A stretch of DNA of 64,000 nucleotides from Pseudomonadota bacterium (GCA_020160755.1 JAIUPN010000002.1:248001-312000), one strand, 5' to 3'; counted from the stretch's first letter, positions 21,275 to 30,674 are shown. Notes: generated by a model from the sequence alone, not told the origin. Numbers and translations are program-made.

Positions 21275-22496
21275 GGAGTAAATCCTTCCTGATGTCGTGC
21301 AACGCCTGTGCGTCGCCGAGAAAATCATGCGTGTTGCGCGCGAGCGGCAGGCGCTGCGCGAGCGAGGAAAACAGGTCGCTGCCGGCGCGCAGATGCTTGT
21401 CGATCCAGCGATCGGTCGCTTCGTCGTCGAGCCCGGCGGGCGCGTGCAGCCGCCGCGCGATCGCGGTGCGCTGGCTTTTCACATAAGCGTCAGCACCGTC
21501 GAGTTCGCGCCGCGCCTGTCGGATCAGGTCGGCGCTGTTCGCGATCAACGCGGCTTTCGATACCGGGATCGCGCGGCCCGGCCGGAGCGCGGGGCCGAAG
21601 CGCATCCACGCCTGCCACAGCGCGAGCAGCCCCGCCGCGATCAGGCAGAGGGTGATGCCGATGAAGGGCGGGACAAAGGCGAAGCGGAGCAGCGATCGCT
21701 GGCCGCCGAAGCCGTTGAGCGTGACGTCGAAGGCCAGCCCGTCGGTGTCGGCATATTCGGCGATCGCGTCGACCAGCATGACGCCCGCGCGGGCCTTTTC
21801 GCCCGAGGAAAAGGCGAGATTGTTGATCAGGTCGGGGTCGGCGAGGATGTAAAGGTCGCGATCGCCGACCTGCGCCAGCACCGCCCCGCCGCCCGGCCCT
21901 GCGATCAGCGTTTCGAGATTTTCGCCCGATACGGTCTGCACATTGTCGGGCAGCAGCGCCGTGAAGACATGGCCGGTGATGTTGGCGGGCACCGGCTGCG
22001 CCTTGCTGGGCGATGCCTTGATTTCGATTTTCCCGAAATGGGCGGGGGGCAGCATTTTTGCGGGCGGCCTGACGGCGATGCCCGCGCTGACCCAGCCGGG
22101 CTTCGGCGTCTGGCCGGGAATCGCCATCGTCTGCCATTTCGGCAGCACGACCAGCACCGGCGCGCGGCTGTCGGCGTCGATCAGTTCGGCGATCTCCGGC
22201 GCGCGGGTGCGGTGTGTCGGGGTCAGCACCAGCAAGGACTCATGGTCTTCGTAACGCGCTGTCTCGACGCGGCGGCGCAATTCGACGCCGGCGCCCGCGC
22301 GCTCGGCAAGGTCGACGATCCCCGCATAGCCCGGCGCCGCCTTCGACAGCGCATGGCCGCCGCCGTCGTTGCCGCTGCTGATCTGCGGCCCCAACGCGAT
22401 CAGCGCCCAGAGTGCGATAAAAGCGATCACGCCGATCGCCACCACCGCGGCGATCAGGCGCGGGTTGAAGCCATGATCGTCGGCGGCGTTGCTCAT
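21264..22496 (-). CDS. DUF4350 domain membrane protein
   Basis: Protein of 410 residues with one N-terminal transmembrane helix (about 12-34), a large extracytoplasmic alpha/beta domain containing [24 protein letters not shown] and [16 protein letters not shown] (a class-I-glutamine-amidotransferase-like layout usual in DUF4350), and a second membrane segment near residues 280-305, followed by a basic cytosolic tail. It overlaps the DUF4129 gene by 4 bases (ATGA). DUF4350 and DUF4129 genes regularly precede moxR in such operons. Confidence 0.85.
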   Translation of the reverse strand: MSNAADDHGFNPRLIAAVVAIGVIAFIALWALIALGPQISSGNDGGGHALSKAAPGYAGIVDLAERAGAGVELRRRVETARYEDHESLLVLTPTHRTRAPEIAELIDADSRAPVLVVLPKWQTMAIPGQTPKPGWVSAGIAVRPPAKMLPPAHFGKIEIKASPSKAQPVPANITGHVFTALLPDNVQTVSGENLETLIAGPGGGAVLAQVGDRDLYILADPDLINNLAFSSGEKARAGVMLVDAIAEYADTDGLAFDVTLNGFGGQRSLLRFAFVPPFIGITLCLIAAGLLALWQAWMRFGPALRPGRAIPVSKAALIANSADLIRQARRELDGADAYVKSQRTAIARRLHAPAGLDDEATDRWIDKHLRAGSDLFSSLAQRLPLARNTHDFLGDAQALHDIRKDLLRDS

Positions 22497-23203
22497 GCGC
22501 GCGCCCAGTTTTTTGCGACGGTCAGCTCGGCATAGGCCGCACGGCACTGTTGCCACGCTGCGGTATCGATCGAACGTCCGCCGAACAGGCTGATCTCGAC
22601 CGTGCGCGCGATGCGGCTGAAGGCACCCCGCGCGACCGACGGCAGGCCCTCCGCCTCGGCGAGGTCGCGCGAGGTCATCGCCGGTTTGACGAGTCCGGGG
22701 CGGCGGCCGTCGATATCCTCGACGCTGCGATAGAGCAGCAAATGCACCGCCTCGGCAAAGCGGCCTTCGGCAGCGAGCGCGTCGGCTTCGGCGAGGAGCG
22801 CGCGTGCGGCGCCCGCTTCGGCCTGCCCGGCATGGCCCGCTGCATCGGCGTCGCCCGCCTTGCGGCCGGAACGCAGCTTGTCGACCCAGCGCGCGAACGC
22901 CGGGACGAAATGATAGAGGAGGAACAGGATCAGCGCCGCGACGGCGATCCACATCAGCGGCTTGGCGGCGGGCGCGCTCCACTCGAAAAACCGGCCGATC
23001 GTGTCGAACAGCGATCGCATCCATTCGGGGGTCGGCGGCGGGGGCGGCGGGGGGGGCGGAAAGGCGGTCTGGATCCCGCCGCCCGCGATCGTCTGGCTAT
23101 AGCCTGGATCGACGAGTTCGGGATCGAGCAGCCAGCCCTGACCTCCGCCGGTGCCGGACGTGTCGGCCGCGGCCGACGCCTGGGCGATCCACAAGGATAT
23201 CAT
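22493..23203 (-). CDS. DUF4129 domain protein
   Basis: Protein of 236 residues, first gene of the MoxR operon. The ATG at 23203 was preferred because upstream codons are arginine-rich and fall in the divergent promoter region; its ribosome site is weak. It has a short hydrophobic N-terminus, an extracytoplasmic Pro run (about 45-55), one transmembrane helix (AKPLMWIAVAALILFLLYHF), and the cytosolic DUF4129 part with AVHLLLYRSVEDIDGRR and TSRDLAEAEGLP. The family may link envelope sensing to the MoxR ATPase, which is an inference from gene neighbourhoods. Confidence 0.82.
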   Translation of the reverse strand: MISLWIAQASAAADTSGTGGGQGWLLDPELVDPGYSQTIAGGGIQTAFPPPPPPPPPTPEWMRSLFDTIGRFFEWSAPAAKPLMWIAVAALILFLLYHFVPAFARWVDKLRSGRKAGDADAAGHAGQAEAGAARALLAEADALAAEGRFAEAVHLLLYRSVEDIDGRRPGLVKPAMTSRDLAEAEGLPSVARGAFSRIARTVEISLFGGRSIDTAAWQQCRAAYAELTVAKNWARA

Positions 23204-23382
23204 ATTGAAAAGATGGCCCAGCCCCGGTCGTTCATCGTGAATGGTGGTAGCGCGAGGCGACGCGGAAAGGCAAGAGAGGAGGGCAAGAGATGCTTGCGCG
23301 CCGAACGGCCCCGTTCTAGCGCGCGGCGAAACCGGCCGGGTCGTTACATGTGTAACCGAAGGCCGCGCGACAGGAGAGACAG

Positions 23383-25584
23383 GTGGACGCGGCGCAGGCG
23401 GTACATGAGAAATTCCTTGCGGCATTGGCGGGGGGGCATCTGCCCGACCGTGCGGACGCGCCCGACCCCGTGGTCGCCGGCCTGTCGCGCGGCCAGGCGA
23501 CCGACATCTTCCTGTCGCAGCTCACGAGCCGCCAGATGGACCGGCTGTCGCGCCATTTGCAGGCGCGGGGCGAGGGTTTCTATACGATCGGATCGTCGGG
23601 GCACGAGGGCAATGCGGCGGTCGCGGCGGCGCTCCGCGTCACCGATATGGCGTTCCTCCATTATCGTTCGAACGCGTTCCAGCTCCACCGCGCGCGCCAG
23701 CTTCCGGGCGGGACGCCGACATGGGACATGCTGCTGAGCTTCGCGGCCTCGTCCGAAGACCCGATTTCGGGCGGACGGCACAAGGTGATCGGCTCGAAGC
23801 CGCTCAATATCCCGCCGCAAACCTCGACGATCGCCTCGCACTTGCCGAAGGCGGTCGGCGCCGCCTTCTCGATCGGCATCGCGCGCCGCCTTGGCATGAC
23901 CGGGCTGCCGCTTCCCGACGACGCGGTCGTGCTGACGAGCTTCGGCGACGCGTCGGCGAATCATTCGACCGCACAGGGCGCGTTCAACACGGCGGGCTGG
24001 GCGGCGTTCCAGGGGTCGCCGATGCCGCTCATCTTCCTTTGCGAGGACAATGGCATCGGCATTTCGACGCGCACGCCGACGGGCTGGATCGAGGCGCAGT
24101 TCCGCCACCGCGCGGGGCTGCATTATATCAAATGCGACGGCACCGATCTGGTGTCGGCCTATGCCGGCGCCGCCGAGGCCGCCGATTATGCGCGTCGCTA
24201 TCGCAAGCCCGTCTTCCTCCACATGGGAACTGTCCGTCTCTATGGCCACGCCGGATCGGATGTGCAGGGCGCTTATCTCCCCAAAGCCCTGATCGAGGCC
24301 GACGAGGCACGCGACCCGTTGCTCGCGGGCGCGGCGCTGATGGCCGAACATGGCTGGATGTCGCCCGCCGAAATCGCCGACGCCTATGAAGATATCGGTG
24401 CGACGCTCGCGCGACAGGCAGAGGCGGCGATCCTGCGCCCCAAGATCACGACGCCTGCGCATGTGATGGAAAGCCTGGTCCCGCCGAAGCGCGAGGTGGC
24501 GCGCGCCAACACGCCGTCGGACGAGGATCGCAGGGCGATGTTCGGCAGCGATGCCGGTGCGATGGACAAGCCGCAGCATATGGCGCGGCTCTTGAGCTGG
24601 GCGCTCGCCGACCTGATGCTCGCGCACAAGGAAATCGTTGTCGCGGGCGAGGATGTCGGGCCGAAGGGCGGCGTCTATAACGTCACCGCCAAGCTCCACC
24701 AGCGCTTCGGGTCGGCGCGTGTCGTCAACACCCTGCTCGACGAACAGGCGATTCTCGGCCTCGCGATCGGCATGGCGCACAACGACTTCCTGCCGATGCC
24801 CGAAATCCAGTTCCTGGCTTATGTCCATAATGCCGAGGACCAGATCCGCGGCGAGGCGGCGACGCTGAGTTTCTTCTCCGACGGGCAGTACACCAACCCG
24901 ATGGTGCTGCGCATCGCGGGGCTCGGTTACCAGAAGGGCTTCGGCGGCCATTTCCACAACGACAACAGCCTTGCCGTCTTCCGCGACATTCCGGGGGTGA
25001 TCCTCGCGGTTCCGTCGAACGGGCGCGATGCGGTGGCGATGCTCCGCGAATGCGTGCGGCTCGCGCGCGAGGAACAACGCGTCGTCGTCTTCGTCGAACC
25101 GATCGCGCTCTATATGACGCGCGACCTGCACGAAGAGGGCGATGGCCTGTGGACCAGCACCTACGAAGCGCCGGGCGCGGGGACGCCGGTCCGGCTCGGC
25201 GACGTCGGGGTGCACGGCGACGGCACCGACCTTGCGATCGTCACCTATGGCAACGGATATTATCTCTCGCGGCAGGCCGAAAAACTGCTCGCCGCCGACG
25301 GGGTGAAGGCGCGCGTGATCGACCTGCGCTGGCTCGGGCCGGTCGATGAGGACAAGCTCGTCGCCGCGGTGGGCGACGCGAAACGCATCCTGATCGTCGA
25401 CGAATGCCGCATCACGGGATCGCAGAGCGAAGCGCTGATGGCCCTCTTCGTCGAGCGCACGCCCGAAAAGAAGCTCAAGCGGATCGCTGCCGACGACAGC
25501 TTCATCCCGCTGGGGAGGGCGGCGACGCTGACCTTGCCGAGCCGCGATTCGATCTACGCCGCCGCGAAGGCGCTTCTCGTATGA
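23383..25584 (+). CDS. Fused alpha/beta 2-oxoacid dehydrogenase E1 component
   Basis: Thiamine-diphosphate enzyme of 733 residues in which the alpha half (about 1-370) and the transketolase-like beta half (about 390-733) are joined. The ThDP motif is readable as GDASANHST...CEDN in the alpha half; the beta half has VVAGEDVGPKGGVYNVT, LDEQAILGLAIGMA and PEIQFLAY, then the C-terminal VDECRITGSQSEALMAL. Fused E1 proteins of this type resemble branched-chain 2-oxoacid dehydrogenases. GTG start at 23383 with AGGAG 6 bases upstream. No E2 or E3 gene is adjacent; instead an acyltransferase gene overlaps its end. Confidence 0.88.
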   Translation: MDAAQAVHEKFLAALAGGHLPDRADAPDPVVAGLSRGQATDIFLSQLTSRQMDRLSRHLQARGEGFYTIGSSGHEGNAAVAAALRVTDMAFLHYRSNAFQLHRARQLPGGTPTWDMLLSFAASSEDPISGGRHKVIGSKPLNIPPQTSTIASHLPKAVGAAFSIGIARRLGMTGLPLPDDAVVLTSFGDASANHSTAQGAFNTAGWAAFQGSPMPLIFLCEDNGIGISTRTPTGWIEAQFRHRAGLHYIKCDGTDLVSAYAGAAEAADYARRYRKPVFLHMGTVRLYGHAGSDVQGAYLPKALIEADEARDPLLAGAALMAEHGWMSPAEIADAYEDIGATLARQAEAAILRPKITTPAHVMESLVPPKREVARANTPSDEDRRAMFGSDAGAMDKPQHMARLLSWALADLMLAHKEIVVAGEDVGPKGGVYNVTAKLHQRFGSARVVNTLLDEQAILGLAIGMAHNDFLPMPEIQFLAYVHNAEDQIRGEAATLSFFSDGQYTNPMVLRIAGLGYQKGFGGHFHNDNSLAVFRDIPGVILAVPSNGRDAVAMLRECVRLAREEQRVVVFVEPIALYMTRDLHEEGDGLWTSTYEAPGAGTPVRLGDVGVHGDGTDLAIVTYGNGYYLSRQAEKLLAADGVKARVIDLRWLGPVDEDKLVAAVGDAKRILIVDECRITGSQSEALMALFVERTPEKKLKRIAADDSFIPLGRAATLTLPSRDSIYAAAKALLV

Positions 25585-26630
25585 GCGCGCGCCAGACCGC
25601 GCTGGTCGTCGCGCCCGGCCGCGGCACCTATGGCAAGGGCGAGCTTGGCAGCATCGCACGGCTGCACGGCGCGCGCTTCGGCGCGCTGATCGCGGATTTC
25701 GACGCGCAACGCCGCGAGCGGGAGCAGCCGACGGTCAGCGAACTCGACGGCGCCGAACGCTTCAGCGTCGCGACGCATATGCGCGGCGACGTCGCCGCGC
25801 CGCTGATCTATACCGCGACCGTGCTCGACTGGCTCAGCATTGACCGCGAGCAGTTCGACGTCGTCGCCATCGCGGGCAATTCGATGGGCTGGTACAGCGC
25901 GCTCGCGCTCGGCGGTGCGGTGTCGGCCGAGGACGGTTTTCGCATCAGCAATGCGATGGGGCTCAACAGCCAGACGCATGGACCCGGCGGGCAGATCCTG
26001 CTGCAAGTCGTCGACGAGGATTGGCGTCCGGTGCCGGGTCTGCGCGAAAAGCTGCTCGGCCTCGTCGCCGATATCGCATCGCGCCCCGGCCACGCGCTGG
26101 CGCTCTCGATCGACCTCGCCGGCATGCTTGTGCTCGCGGGTAATGAAGAAGGCCTCGCCGCCTTGCTCGCCGAGGCACCGCCGACCTCCGGACGTGATCC
26201 GCTCCGCCTCGCGGGCCATGGGCCGTTCCACACCCCGCTGATGTTCGGCAGTTCGGACAAGGCGATGGCCGAGCTGCCGCATTCGCTGTTCGGTCGTCCC
26301 GCGCTGCCGCTCGTCGACGGCCGCGGCCATATCTGGCGCCGCCATGCGAGCGATCCGGCTGCGATGTGGGATTATACCTTCGGCCACCAGATCCTTGCGC
26401 CCTATGATTTCGCGCTGTCGGTGCAGGTCGCGGTCAGGGAGTTTGCCCCCGACGTGATCATCCTGCCCGGCCCTGGCGACACGCTCGGCGGCGCGATTGC
26501 GCAGTCGCTGATTGGCATCGGGTGGCAGGGGATCGCGGGCAAGGCCGACTTTGCCGCGCGGCAGGCGGCTGACCCGATCCTGTTGTCGATGGGCCGCCCC
26601 GACCAGCGTGCGCTGGTCGTCCCCCAATAG
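25581..26630 (+). CDS. Acyltransferase of the malonyl-CoA:ACP transacylase type
   Basis: Protein of 349 residues with the nucleophile elbow GNSMGW (GxSxG type) and a downstream HGPFHTPLM carrying the conserved His, the Ser/His arrangement of FabD-like acyltransferases. It is longer than housekeeping FabD and lacks neighbouring fab genes, so it is probably not the main malonyltransferase. Its ATG overlaps the stop of the fused E1 gene (ATGA), so both are made together and may act in one pathway, perhaps transferring the acyl group produced from a branched 2-oxoacid. That link is inference. Confidence 0.75.
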   Translation: MSARQTALVVAPGRGTYGKGELGSIARLHGARFGALIADFDAQRREREQPTVSELDGAERFSVATHMRGDVAAPLIYTATVLDWLSIDREQFDVVAIAGNSMGWYSALALGGAVSAEDGFRISNAMGLNSQTHGPGGQILLQVVDEDWRPVPGLREKLLGLVADIASRPGHALALSIDLAGMLVLAGNEEGLAALLAEAPPTSGRDPLRLAGHGPFHTPLMFGSSDKAMAELPHSLFGRPALPLVDGRGHIWRRHASDPAAMWDYTFGHQILAPYDFALSVQVAVREFAPDVIILPGPGDTLGGAIAQSLIGIGWQGIAGKADFAARQAADPILLSMGRPDQRALVVPQ

Positions 26631-26663
26631 GGGCAGGCAAAAAGTAGCGCTGGAAAACAAGAG

Positions 26664-26697
26664 GGCCGGCAAGGAAAGAATATCCTTTGCCGGCCCT
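26664..26697 (+). terminator. Hairpin terminator after the E1/acyltransferase operon
   Basis: GGGCCGGCAAGGA pairs with TCCTTTGCCGGCCC (one bulged base) around a short A-rich loop, 33 bases after the stop. The following CTGTCGTTTG is a poor U-tract, so efficiency is uncertain. Confidence 0.6.
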
Positions 26698-26735
26698 GTC
26701 GTTTGCACAAGGTCAGGTGGGGTCGACCCCGTGCG

Positions 26736-26787
26736 TATGAACGGCAGCGCCCATGGGGACCAACTCAAGGGCGGTGCGCCGTTCATA
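26736..26787. repeat. Perfect 10-bp inverted repeat in a convergent gap
   Basis: TATGAACGGC (26736-26745) and GCCGTTCATA (26778-26787) are exact reverse complements separated by 32 bases; the spacer holds a further GCCC/GGGC pair. It lies between the converging acyltransferase and LuxR-type genes and could be a second terminator or a structured RNA. No coding function is visible in this 200-base gap. Confidence 0.5.
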
Positions 26788-26833
26788 TCCCTTATAGGCG
26801 CATTGACCGGACCCCGGCCGCGCTTCGCCGCGA

Positions 26834-27487
26834 TCATCCACCGAAACGGACCTGTTTTGTCGGCGCGGGCCGCGCAAGTTCGGCGATGAACTGCCACCGC
26901 AGCAGCTCGGCGACATTGCCCGCGCCGGCGCGGCGCATGATGTTCGCGCGGTGCACTTCGACCGTTCGCGGGCTGAGCTCGAGCCGGCGCGCGATCGCCT
27001 TGTTGCCAAGCCCCGCGGCGATCGCGTCGAGCACGGCGCGCTCGCGCGGGGTGAGTGCCGCCAGCCGCTCCTCGGCCTCGCGATGCCGGTCGAGCGTCGC
27101 CTGACGCAGACGCCATTCCGCGAGCGCCGCATCGACCGTCCGGCGGACGAGGCGCGGGTCGAGCGGTGCGGGCAGCAGGTCGCGCGCGCCGCCACACAGG
27201 ATCGTACGCGATTCGGCAATGCTGAGCTGGTCGGCAGCGACGAAGGCCGCGATGCCCGGCCGCGCAGCAACGCGGTCGAGTAATGCCGCGCCATCGGTCG
27301 CACCCGGCAGGCGCCAGTGAAAGAGCAGGATGGCGCACGAATCCTCGCCCTCGGCCTCAATCCATGCCTCGGCGCTGGCAAAGCTGCGCACGACGCGTCC
27401 GGTCCCGGCTGCCAGCGTGCGAAAACAGGCCGCGCGCTCGGTCGCGTCGGGCAGGACAAGATGGATATGGGCCCCGCCGTTCGTCAT
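26834..27487 (-). CDS. FixJ/LuxR-type regulator with degenerate receiver domain
   Basis: DNA-binding regulator of 217 residues. Residues about 140-205 are a clear LuxR helix-turn-helix (LTPRERAVLDAIAAGLGNKAIARRLELSPRTVEVHRANIM). Residues 6-125 follow a response-regulator pattern, but the acidic cluster after the first strand, the phospho-acceptor Asp (the place reads FHWRLPG) and the usual Lys (reads LPAPLDP) are not recognisable. It may therefore work without phosphorylation, or respond to ligand or protein binding. No sensor kinase is adjacent. Minus strand, start at 27487. Confidence 0.85.
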   Translation of the reverse strand: MTNGGAHIHLVLPDATERAACFRTLAAGTGRVVRSFASAEAWIEAEGEDSCAILLFHWRLPGATDGAALLDRVAARPGIAAFVAADQLSIAESRTILCGGARDLLPAPLDPRLVRRTVDAALAEWRLRQATLDRHREAEERLAALTPRERAVLDAIAAGLGNKAIARRLELSPRTVEVHRANIMRRAGAGNVAELLRWQFIAELARPAPTKQVRFGG

Positions 27488-27566
27488 TCGGCAAGCGTGC
27501 CCGCGCGCCGGCGATCAGCCCAGCATCACTCGTTCGGTTCTGGTTCCGGAATGAACCAAACGCGCC

Positions 27567-29081
27567 CTAGCGCACGCGATAAAGATAGGCCGATTCATTC
27601 GCATGGCGCAGTTTGCGCCAGATGCCTGCGGGCAACATATGGTCCGCTCCGACGGTTTCGAGCGCGATTGCGAGGTAGCTCGGCTCGGGCGTGAATTCTT
27701 CGATCAGTTCCCAGCCCGGCTGCGGCTGGTAGAGCGGCAGTCGCGTCGCATCCATCTTGGCATTGGGCTTCGCGCCGCGCGCCGGGTTGTAATAGAAAAG
27801 CGCACCCTGCACCGGCGGTGTATCGACGGCGCGCGCGTCGGACCGCGCCCAGCGCAGCGGGAGGTCGGCACGATAGCGTGTCATCGGGTCGGTCCCGATA
27901 CGCTCGCCCGGCCGCGCCGCAAGCGCCGCGATCAGTTGCTCTTCGCCAAAAGTCGGCTCGCGATTCTCGACATAGATGCCCGCGAGATTCGTCCCGACGA
28001 GCAGCGCGAGTCCCGCCAGCGCCGCGCGGCGCGCCCGCACCGTCCCTCGCTGCACGATCAGCCCCAGCGCGGTGCCGGTGATCAGGCACGCCATCGACGC
28101 GGTGATCATGAAATAGCGCGGGTTGAGTGGCAGCAGGCGCTGCGCTGCGCCGACGCAGACGAACCAGCAAAGCCCGAACAGCGTGAGCAGCCGCGCGAAA
28201 TGGCGCACCCGCTCGGGCACTGCGGTCGAGAAGCAGAGCCATGCGCCGAGCGGTATCGCGAGGAACATGACCAGCATGAATTCCTGGTTGATCAGCAGGA
28301 CGAGCAGCGGATCGACCAGCGGATGGACGATGACGTTGCCCGCAAGGTCGATCGACCGGTCGATCGTCGCATCATGATGGAGCGAGATGTTGAACCGGTA
28401 GAGCGGATCGCCGGTCATGACGCCGAGATAGAGGAGTTCGAGCGACCAGATCGCAAGGAAGCCGACGGCGATCCACAGATAGTGCCAGCGGCCCATGCGG
28501 TGCCCCGCGAGGAATAGCAGGCCGAAGAAGGGAATGATGAAGATTGCGGTCTCGCGCGCGAGGAAGGCGAGCCCGACGAGCGCGCCCGCACCGATCAGTC
28601 GCGCGCGGCCGGGCCCCTCTTCGAGGCAGCGGAAGCACAGGAGCCATGCGCCGAAGAGCAGCGCCATCTCGATGAAATCGACATTGGCGATGGACGCCTC
28701 GACGACGAGCAGCGGGCTCGTCACGCAAGCGAGCAGCGCGAAAAACGCGGGCAGCGGCCCCGCGACGTCGCGCGTCACGCGCCAGGCCGCGATCAGGAAG
28801 CCGATCAGGTAGAGCAGCGACGGCAGCACCATTGCGAATTCGTTGCCGCCGAAGGTCAGGAAGGACAGCGCCATCGGAATCGTGATTGGATAGCGGATCG
28901 TGCCATGCCCCCCGACAAAGGGGAAATGCTCGATCCAGCCATAGGCGCCGCGGGCATAGGTCACGTCGTCTGACGCGATGAAGCCGACCCACGCGAGCGC
29001 CGCGAGCAGCGCGAACAGCGCAAGGGCGATCCACAGGCCGCGGTGTCCGGGGCCGATCATGCGTTCGATGGCGTTGGTCAT
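27567..29081 (-). CDS. Polytopic membrane glycosyltransferase (GT39/GtrC-like)
   Basis: Integral membrane protein of 504 residues with about ten to eleven hydrophobic helices. The first extracytoplasmic loop contains ASDDVTYARGAYGWIEH, whose acidic pair fits the catalytic loop of GT-C lipid-linked sugar transferases; RETAIFIIPFFGLL follows. Its ATG at 29081 overlaps the gtrA stop by four bases. In GtrA-GtrB-GtrX systems the third protein moves a sugar from undecaprenyl phosphate onto a surface glycan; this gene has the right position and topology. Acceptor and sugar are unknown. Confidence 0.82.
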   Translation of the reverse strand: MTNAIERMIGPGHRGLWIALALFALLAALAWVGFIASDDVTYARGAYGWIEHFPFVGGHGTIRYPITIPMALSFLTFGGNEFAMVLPSLLYLIGFLIAAWRVTRDVAGPLPAFFALLACVTSPLLVVEASIANVDFIEMALLFGAWLLCFRCLEEGPGRARLIGAGALVGLAFLARETAIFIIPFFGLLFLAGHRMGRWHYLWIAVGFLAIWSLELLYLGVMTGDPLYRFNISLHHDATIDRSIDLAGNVIVHPLVDPLLVLLINQEFMLVMFLAIPLGAWLCFSTAVPERVRHFARLLTLFGLCWFVCVGAAQRLLPLNPRYFMITASMACLITGTALGLIVQRGTVRARRAALAGLALLVGTNLAGIYVENREPTFGEEQLIAALAARPGERIGTDPMTRYRADLPLRWARSDARAVDTPPVQGALFYYNPARGAKPNAKMDATRLPLYQPQPGWELIEEFTPEPSYLAIALETVGADHMLPAGIWRKLRHANESAYLYRVR

Positions 29082-29476
29082 AAGGGGCGATATATCCAAA
29101 GGCGCGAAAGCAGGAAGGCAGAGCCGATGACGACGATATCGACCGCGATCTTGGCGAAATATTCGTTGGCGCCCAGTCGCTCGATTGCGAGCCACAGCAG
29201 GGCCGAGGAAAGCAGCAGGTTGAAGCCGAGCACCGTGAGATAGGAGGCGAATTGCTGCCCCGCGCCGTCGCGCTGCGCCCAGCGAAAGGTGACATGACGA
29301 TGCAGTACGAAACCGAGCGCCGCGCCCGCAATCTTGCCCGCGACATTGGCGAACAGGAACTGCCCCGGTATCAGCGCCAGCAGCGCCGAATAGATGGCAA
29401 AATCGGTGCCGAGGACGATCATTCCGACGAAGGCGTAACGGATGGCATGGGCGATCCAGCCGTTGCCGGCGATCAT
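29078..29476 (-). CDS. GtrA-family membrane protein
   Basis: Protein of 132 residues with four predicted helices, typical of GtrA. IRYAFVGMIVLGTDFAIYSAL, then KIAGAALGFVLHRHVTFRW and the last helix with FLLSRLWIYRPL match the family pattern. GtrA is thought to help translocate undecaprenyl-phosphate-linked glucose across the inner membrane. Start at 29476 overlaps the upstream GT2 stop (ATGA), and its own stop overlaps the next start, so the three genes are translationally coupled. Confidence 0.88.
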   Translation of the reverse strand: MIAGNGWIAHAIRYAFVGMIVLGTDFAIYSALLALIPGQFLFANVAGKIAGAALGFVLHRHVTFRWAQRDGAGQQFASYLTVLGFNLLLSSALLWLAIERLGANEYFAKIAVDIVVIGSAFLLSRLWIYRPL

Positions 29477-30504
29477 GCCCCCGCCTCGTGCGGCACGATG
29501 TCGGCGAGCGAAAAGGTCGGCTGGATCGGCACGCGCGGCTCGTTCGCCATGTCGAACGACAGGAAGTTGAGCAGGAATTGCACGCCGAGGATGATCGGCA
29601 GCACCGCGATCATCACCGTTCCCGTACTCGCGAGCTCGCCGCTGCTCACCGAATGCGTCCATTGTACCGCGCCATAGATCGTCCCGAAGACGAGGAAGAT
29701 CAGCCCGAACAGCAATTGCAGTGACGCCGGACTGAAATCGCGCAGGAAATAGGTGTAGAAGATGCGTTTGGTCAGCTCACGCATATTCTTGGCGAAGAAA
29801 TGCCATAGCTCCTTGCGGATATGCAGGTTGCTGACCTCGTCGCCATAGACCGCCTCCATCGGCACGTCGGCGACCACCGCGCGTGCATTGCCGAGGTTGA
29901 TGAGCATGTCGGTCTCGAAAAAATAGCGCTCCGACACATTGGCGAATTCGATGCTGTTCAGCGCTGCGGCGTGAATCGCCGTATAGCCGTTGGTCGGATC
30001 GAAAATGCCCCAATAGCCGCTCGATAGCTTGGTCATGAACGACAGGCCGGCGTTGCCGTAGAGACGCACGCGCGGCATCTTGCGCACGTTCCACAGGCTG
30101 TGAAAGCGGTTGCCCTTGGCATAATCGGCCTGCCGCGCGAGCACCGGGCGCGCGATGTGCGGGATCAGCGCCGGGTCCATCTGTCCGTCGCCGTCGACCT
30201 TGACGACGATGTCGGCGCCCGCGGCGAGTGCGGCGCGATAGCCGCTGATCACCGCGCCGCCGACGCCGCGGTTCCGGTCATGGAAAATCACACGGACGCG
30301 CTTGTCCTTGCACTCCGCCTCGACGAAACGTCCCGATCCGTCGGGGCAGGCATCGTCGACGACAAAGATCATCGCGACCTCGGGTCCGACCCGCGCGATC
30401 ACGTTCAGCACATGCGCTTTCACGCGATAGCTCGGTATCACCACCGCCAAAATCTGGTCGGGGCGCGTCGATCCGGAGAGGGGGACATGTCTGGGCTGCC
30501 ACAT
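29473..30504 (-). CDS. GtrB-like family 2 glycosyltransferase
   Basis: Protein of 343 residues: a GT-A catalytic domain (VIPSYRVKAHVLNVI, FVVDDACPDGSG, DRNRGVGGAVISGYRAAL, VKVDGDGQMDP with the DGD metal site) followed by two C-terminal transmembrane helices (QLLFGLIFLVFGTIYGAV and MIAVLPIILGVQFLL). This is the layout of GtrB/DPM-type enzymes, which charge the lipid carrier with a sugar. First gene of the gtrB-gtrA-GT39 operon, likely modifying lipopolysaccharide, capsule or a glycolipid. The start at 30504 has no strong ribosome site. Confidence 0.9.
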   Translation of the reverse strand: MWQPRHVPLSGSTRPDQILAVVIPSYRVKAHVLNVIARVGPEVAMIFVVDDACPDGSGRFVEAECKDKRVRVIFHDRNRGVGGAVISGYRAALAAGADIVVKVDGDGQMDPALIPHIARPVLARQADYAKGNRFHSLWNVRKMPRVRLYGNAGLSFMTKLSSGYWGIFDPTNGYTAIHAAALNSIEFANVSERYFFETDMLINLGNARAVVADVPMEAVYGDEVSNLHIRKELWHFFAKNMRELTKRIFYTYFLRDFSPASLQLLFGLIFLVFGTIYGAVQWTHSVSSGELASTGTVMIAVLPIILGVQFLLNFLSFDMANEPRVPIQPTFSLADIVPHEAGA

Positions 30505-30599
30505 GGGATTTTGCTTAGCCCGGAAATGTAAAAATATGTTGTGCCAAATGATTGGCGGCCTGGTCTTCGCTCGCGGAAAGATGATTTCCGCTGCCTGAC

Positions 30600-30674
30600 T
30601 GGTGACCCCTACGGGAATCGAACCCGTGTTTCAGCCGTGAGAGGGCCGCGTCCTGACCGCTAGACGAAGGGGCC
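30600..30674 (-). tRNA. tRNA-Glu (CUC anticodon)
   Basis: Cloverleaf is readable on the minus strand: acceptor GGCCCCT paired with AGGGGTC, anticodon stem CGGCC/GGCTG with loop CTCTCAC (anticodon CTC), and T arm ACGGG-TTCGATT-CCCGT. CCA is encoded. The acceptor contains one G-U pair. Confidence 0.95.

Noticed and set aside
23344..25659. 771-codon minus-strand frame opposite the fused E1 gene
   Set aside because: Shadow frame; His/Arg-rich composition without motifs.
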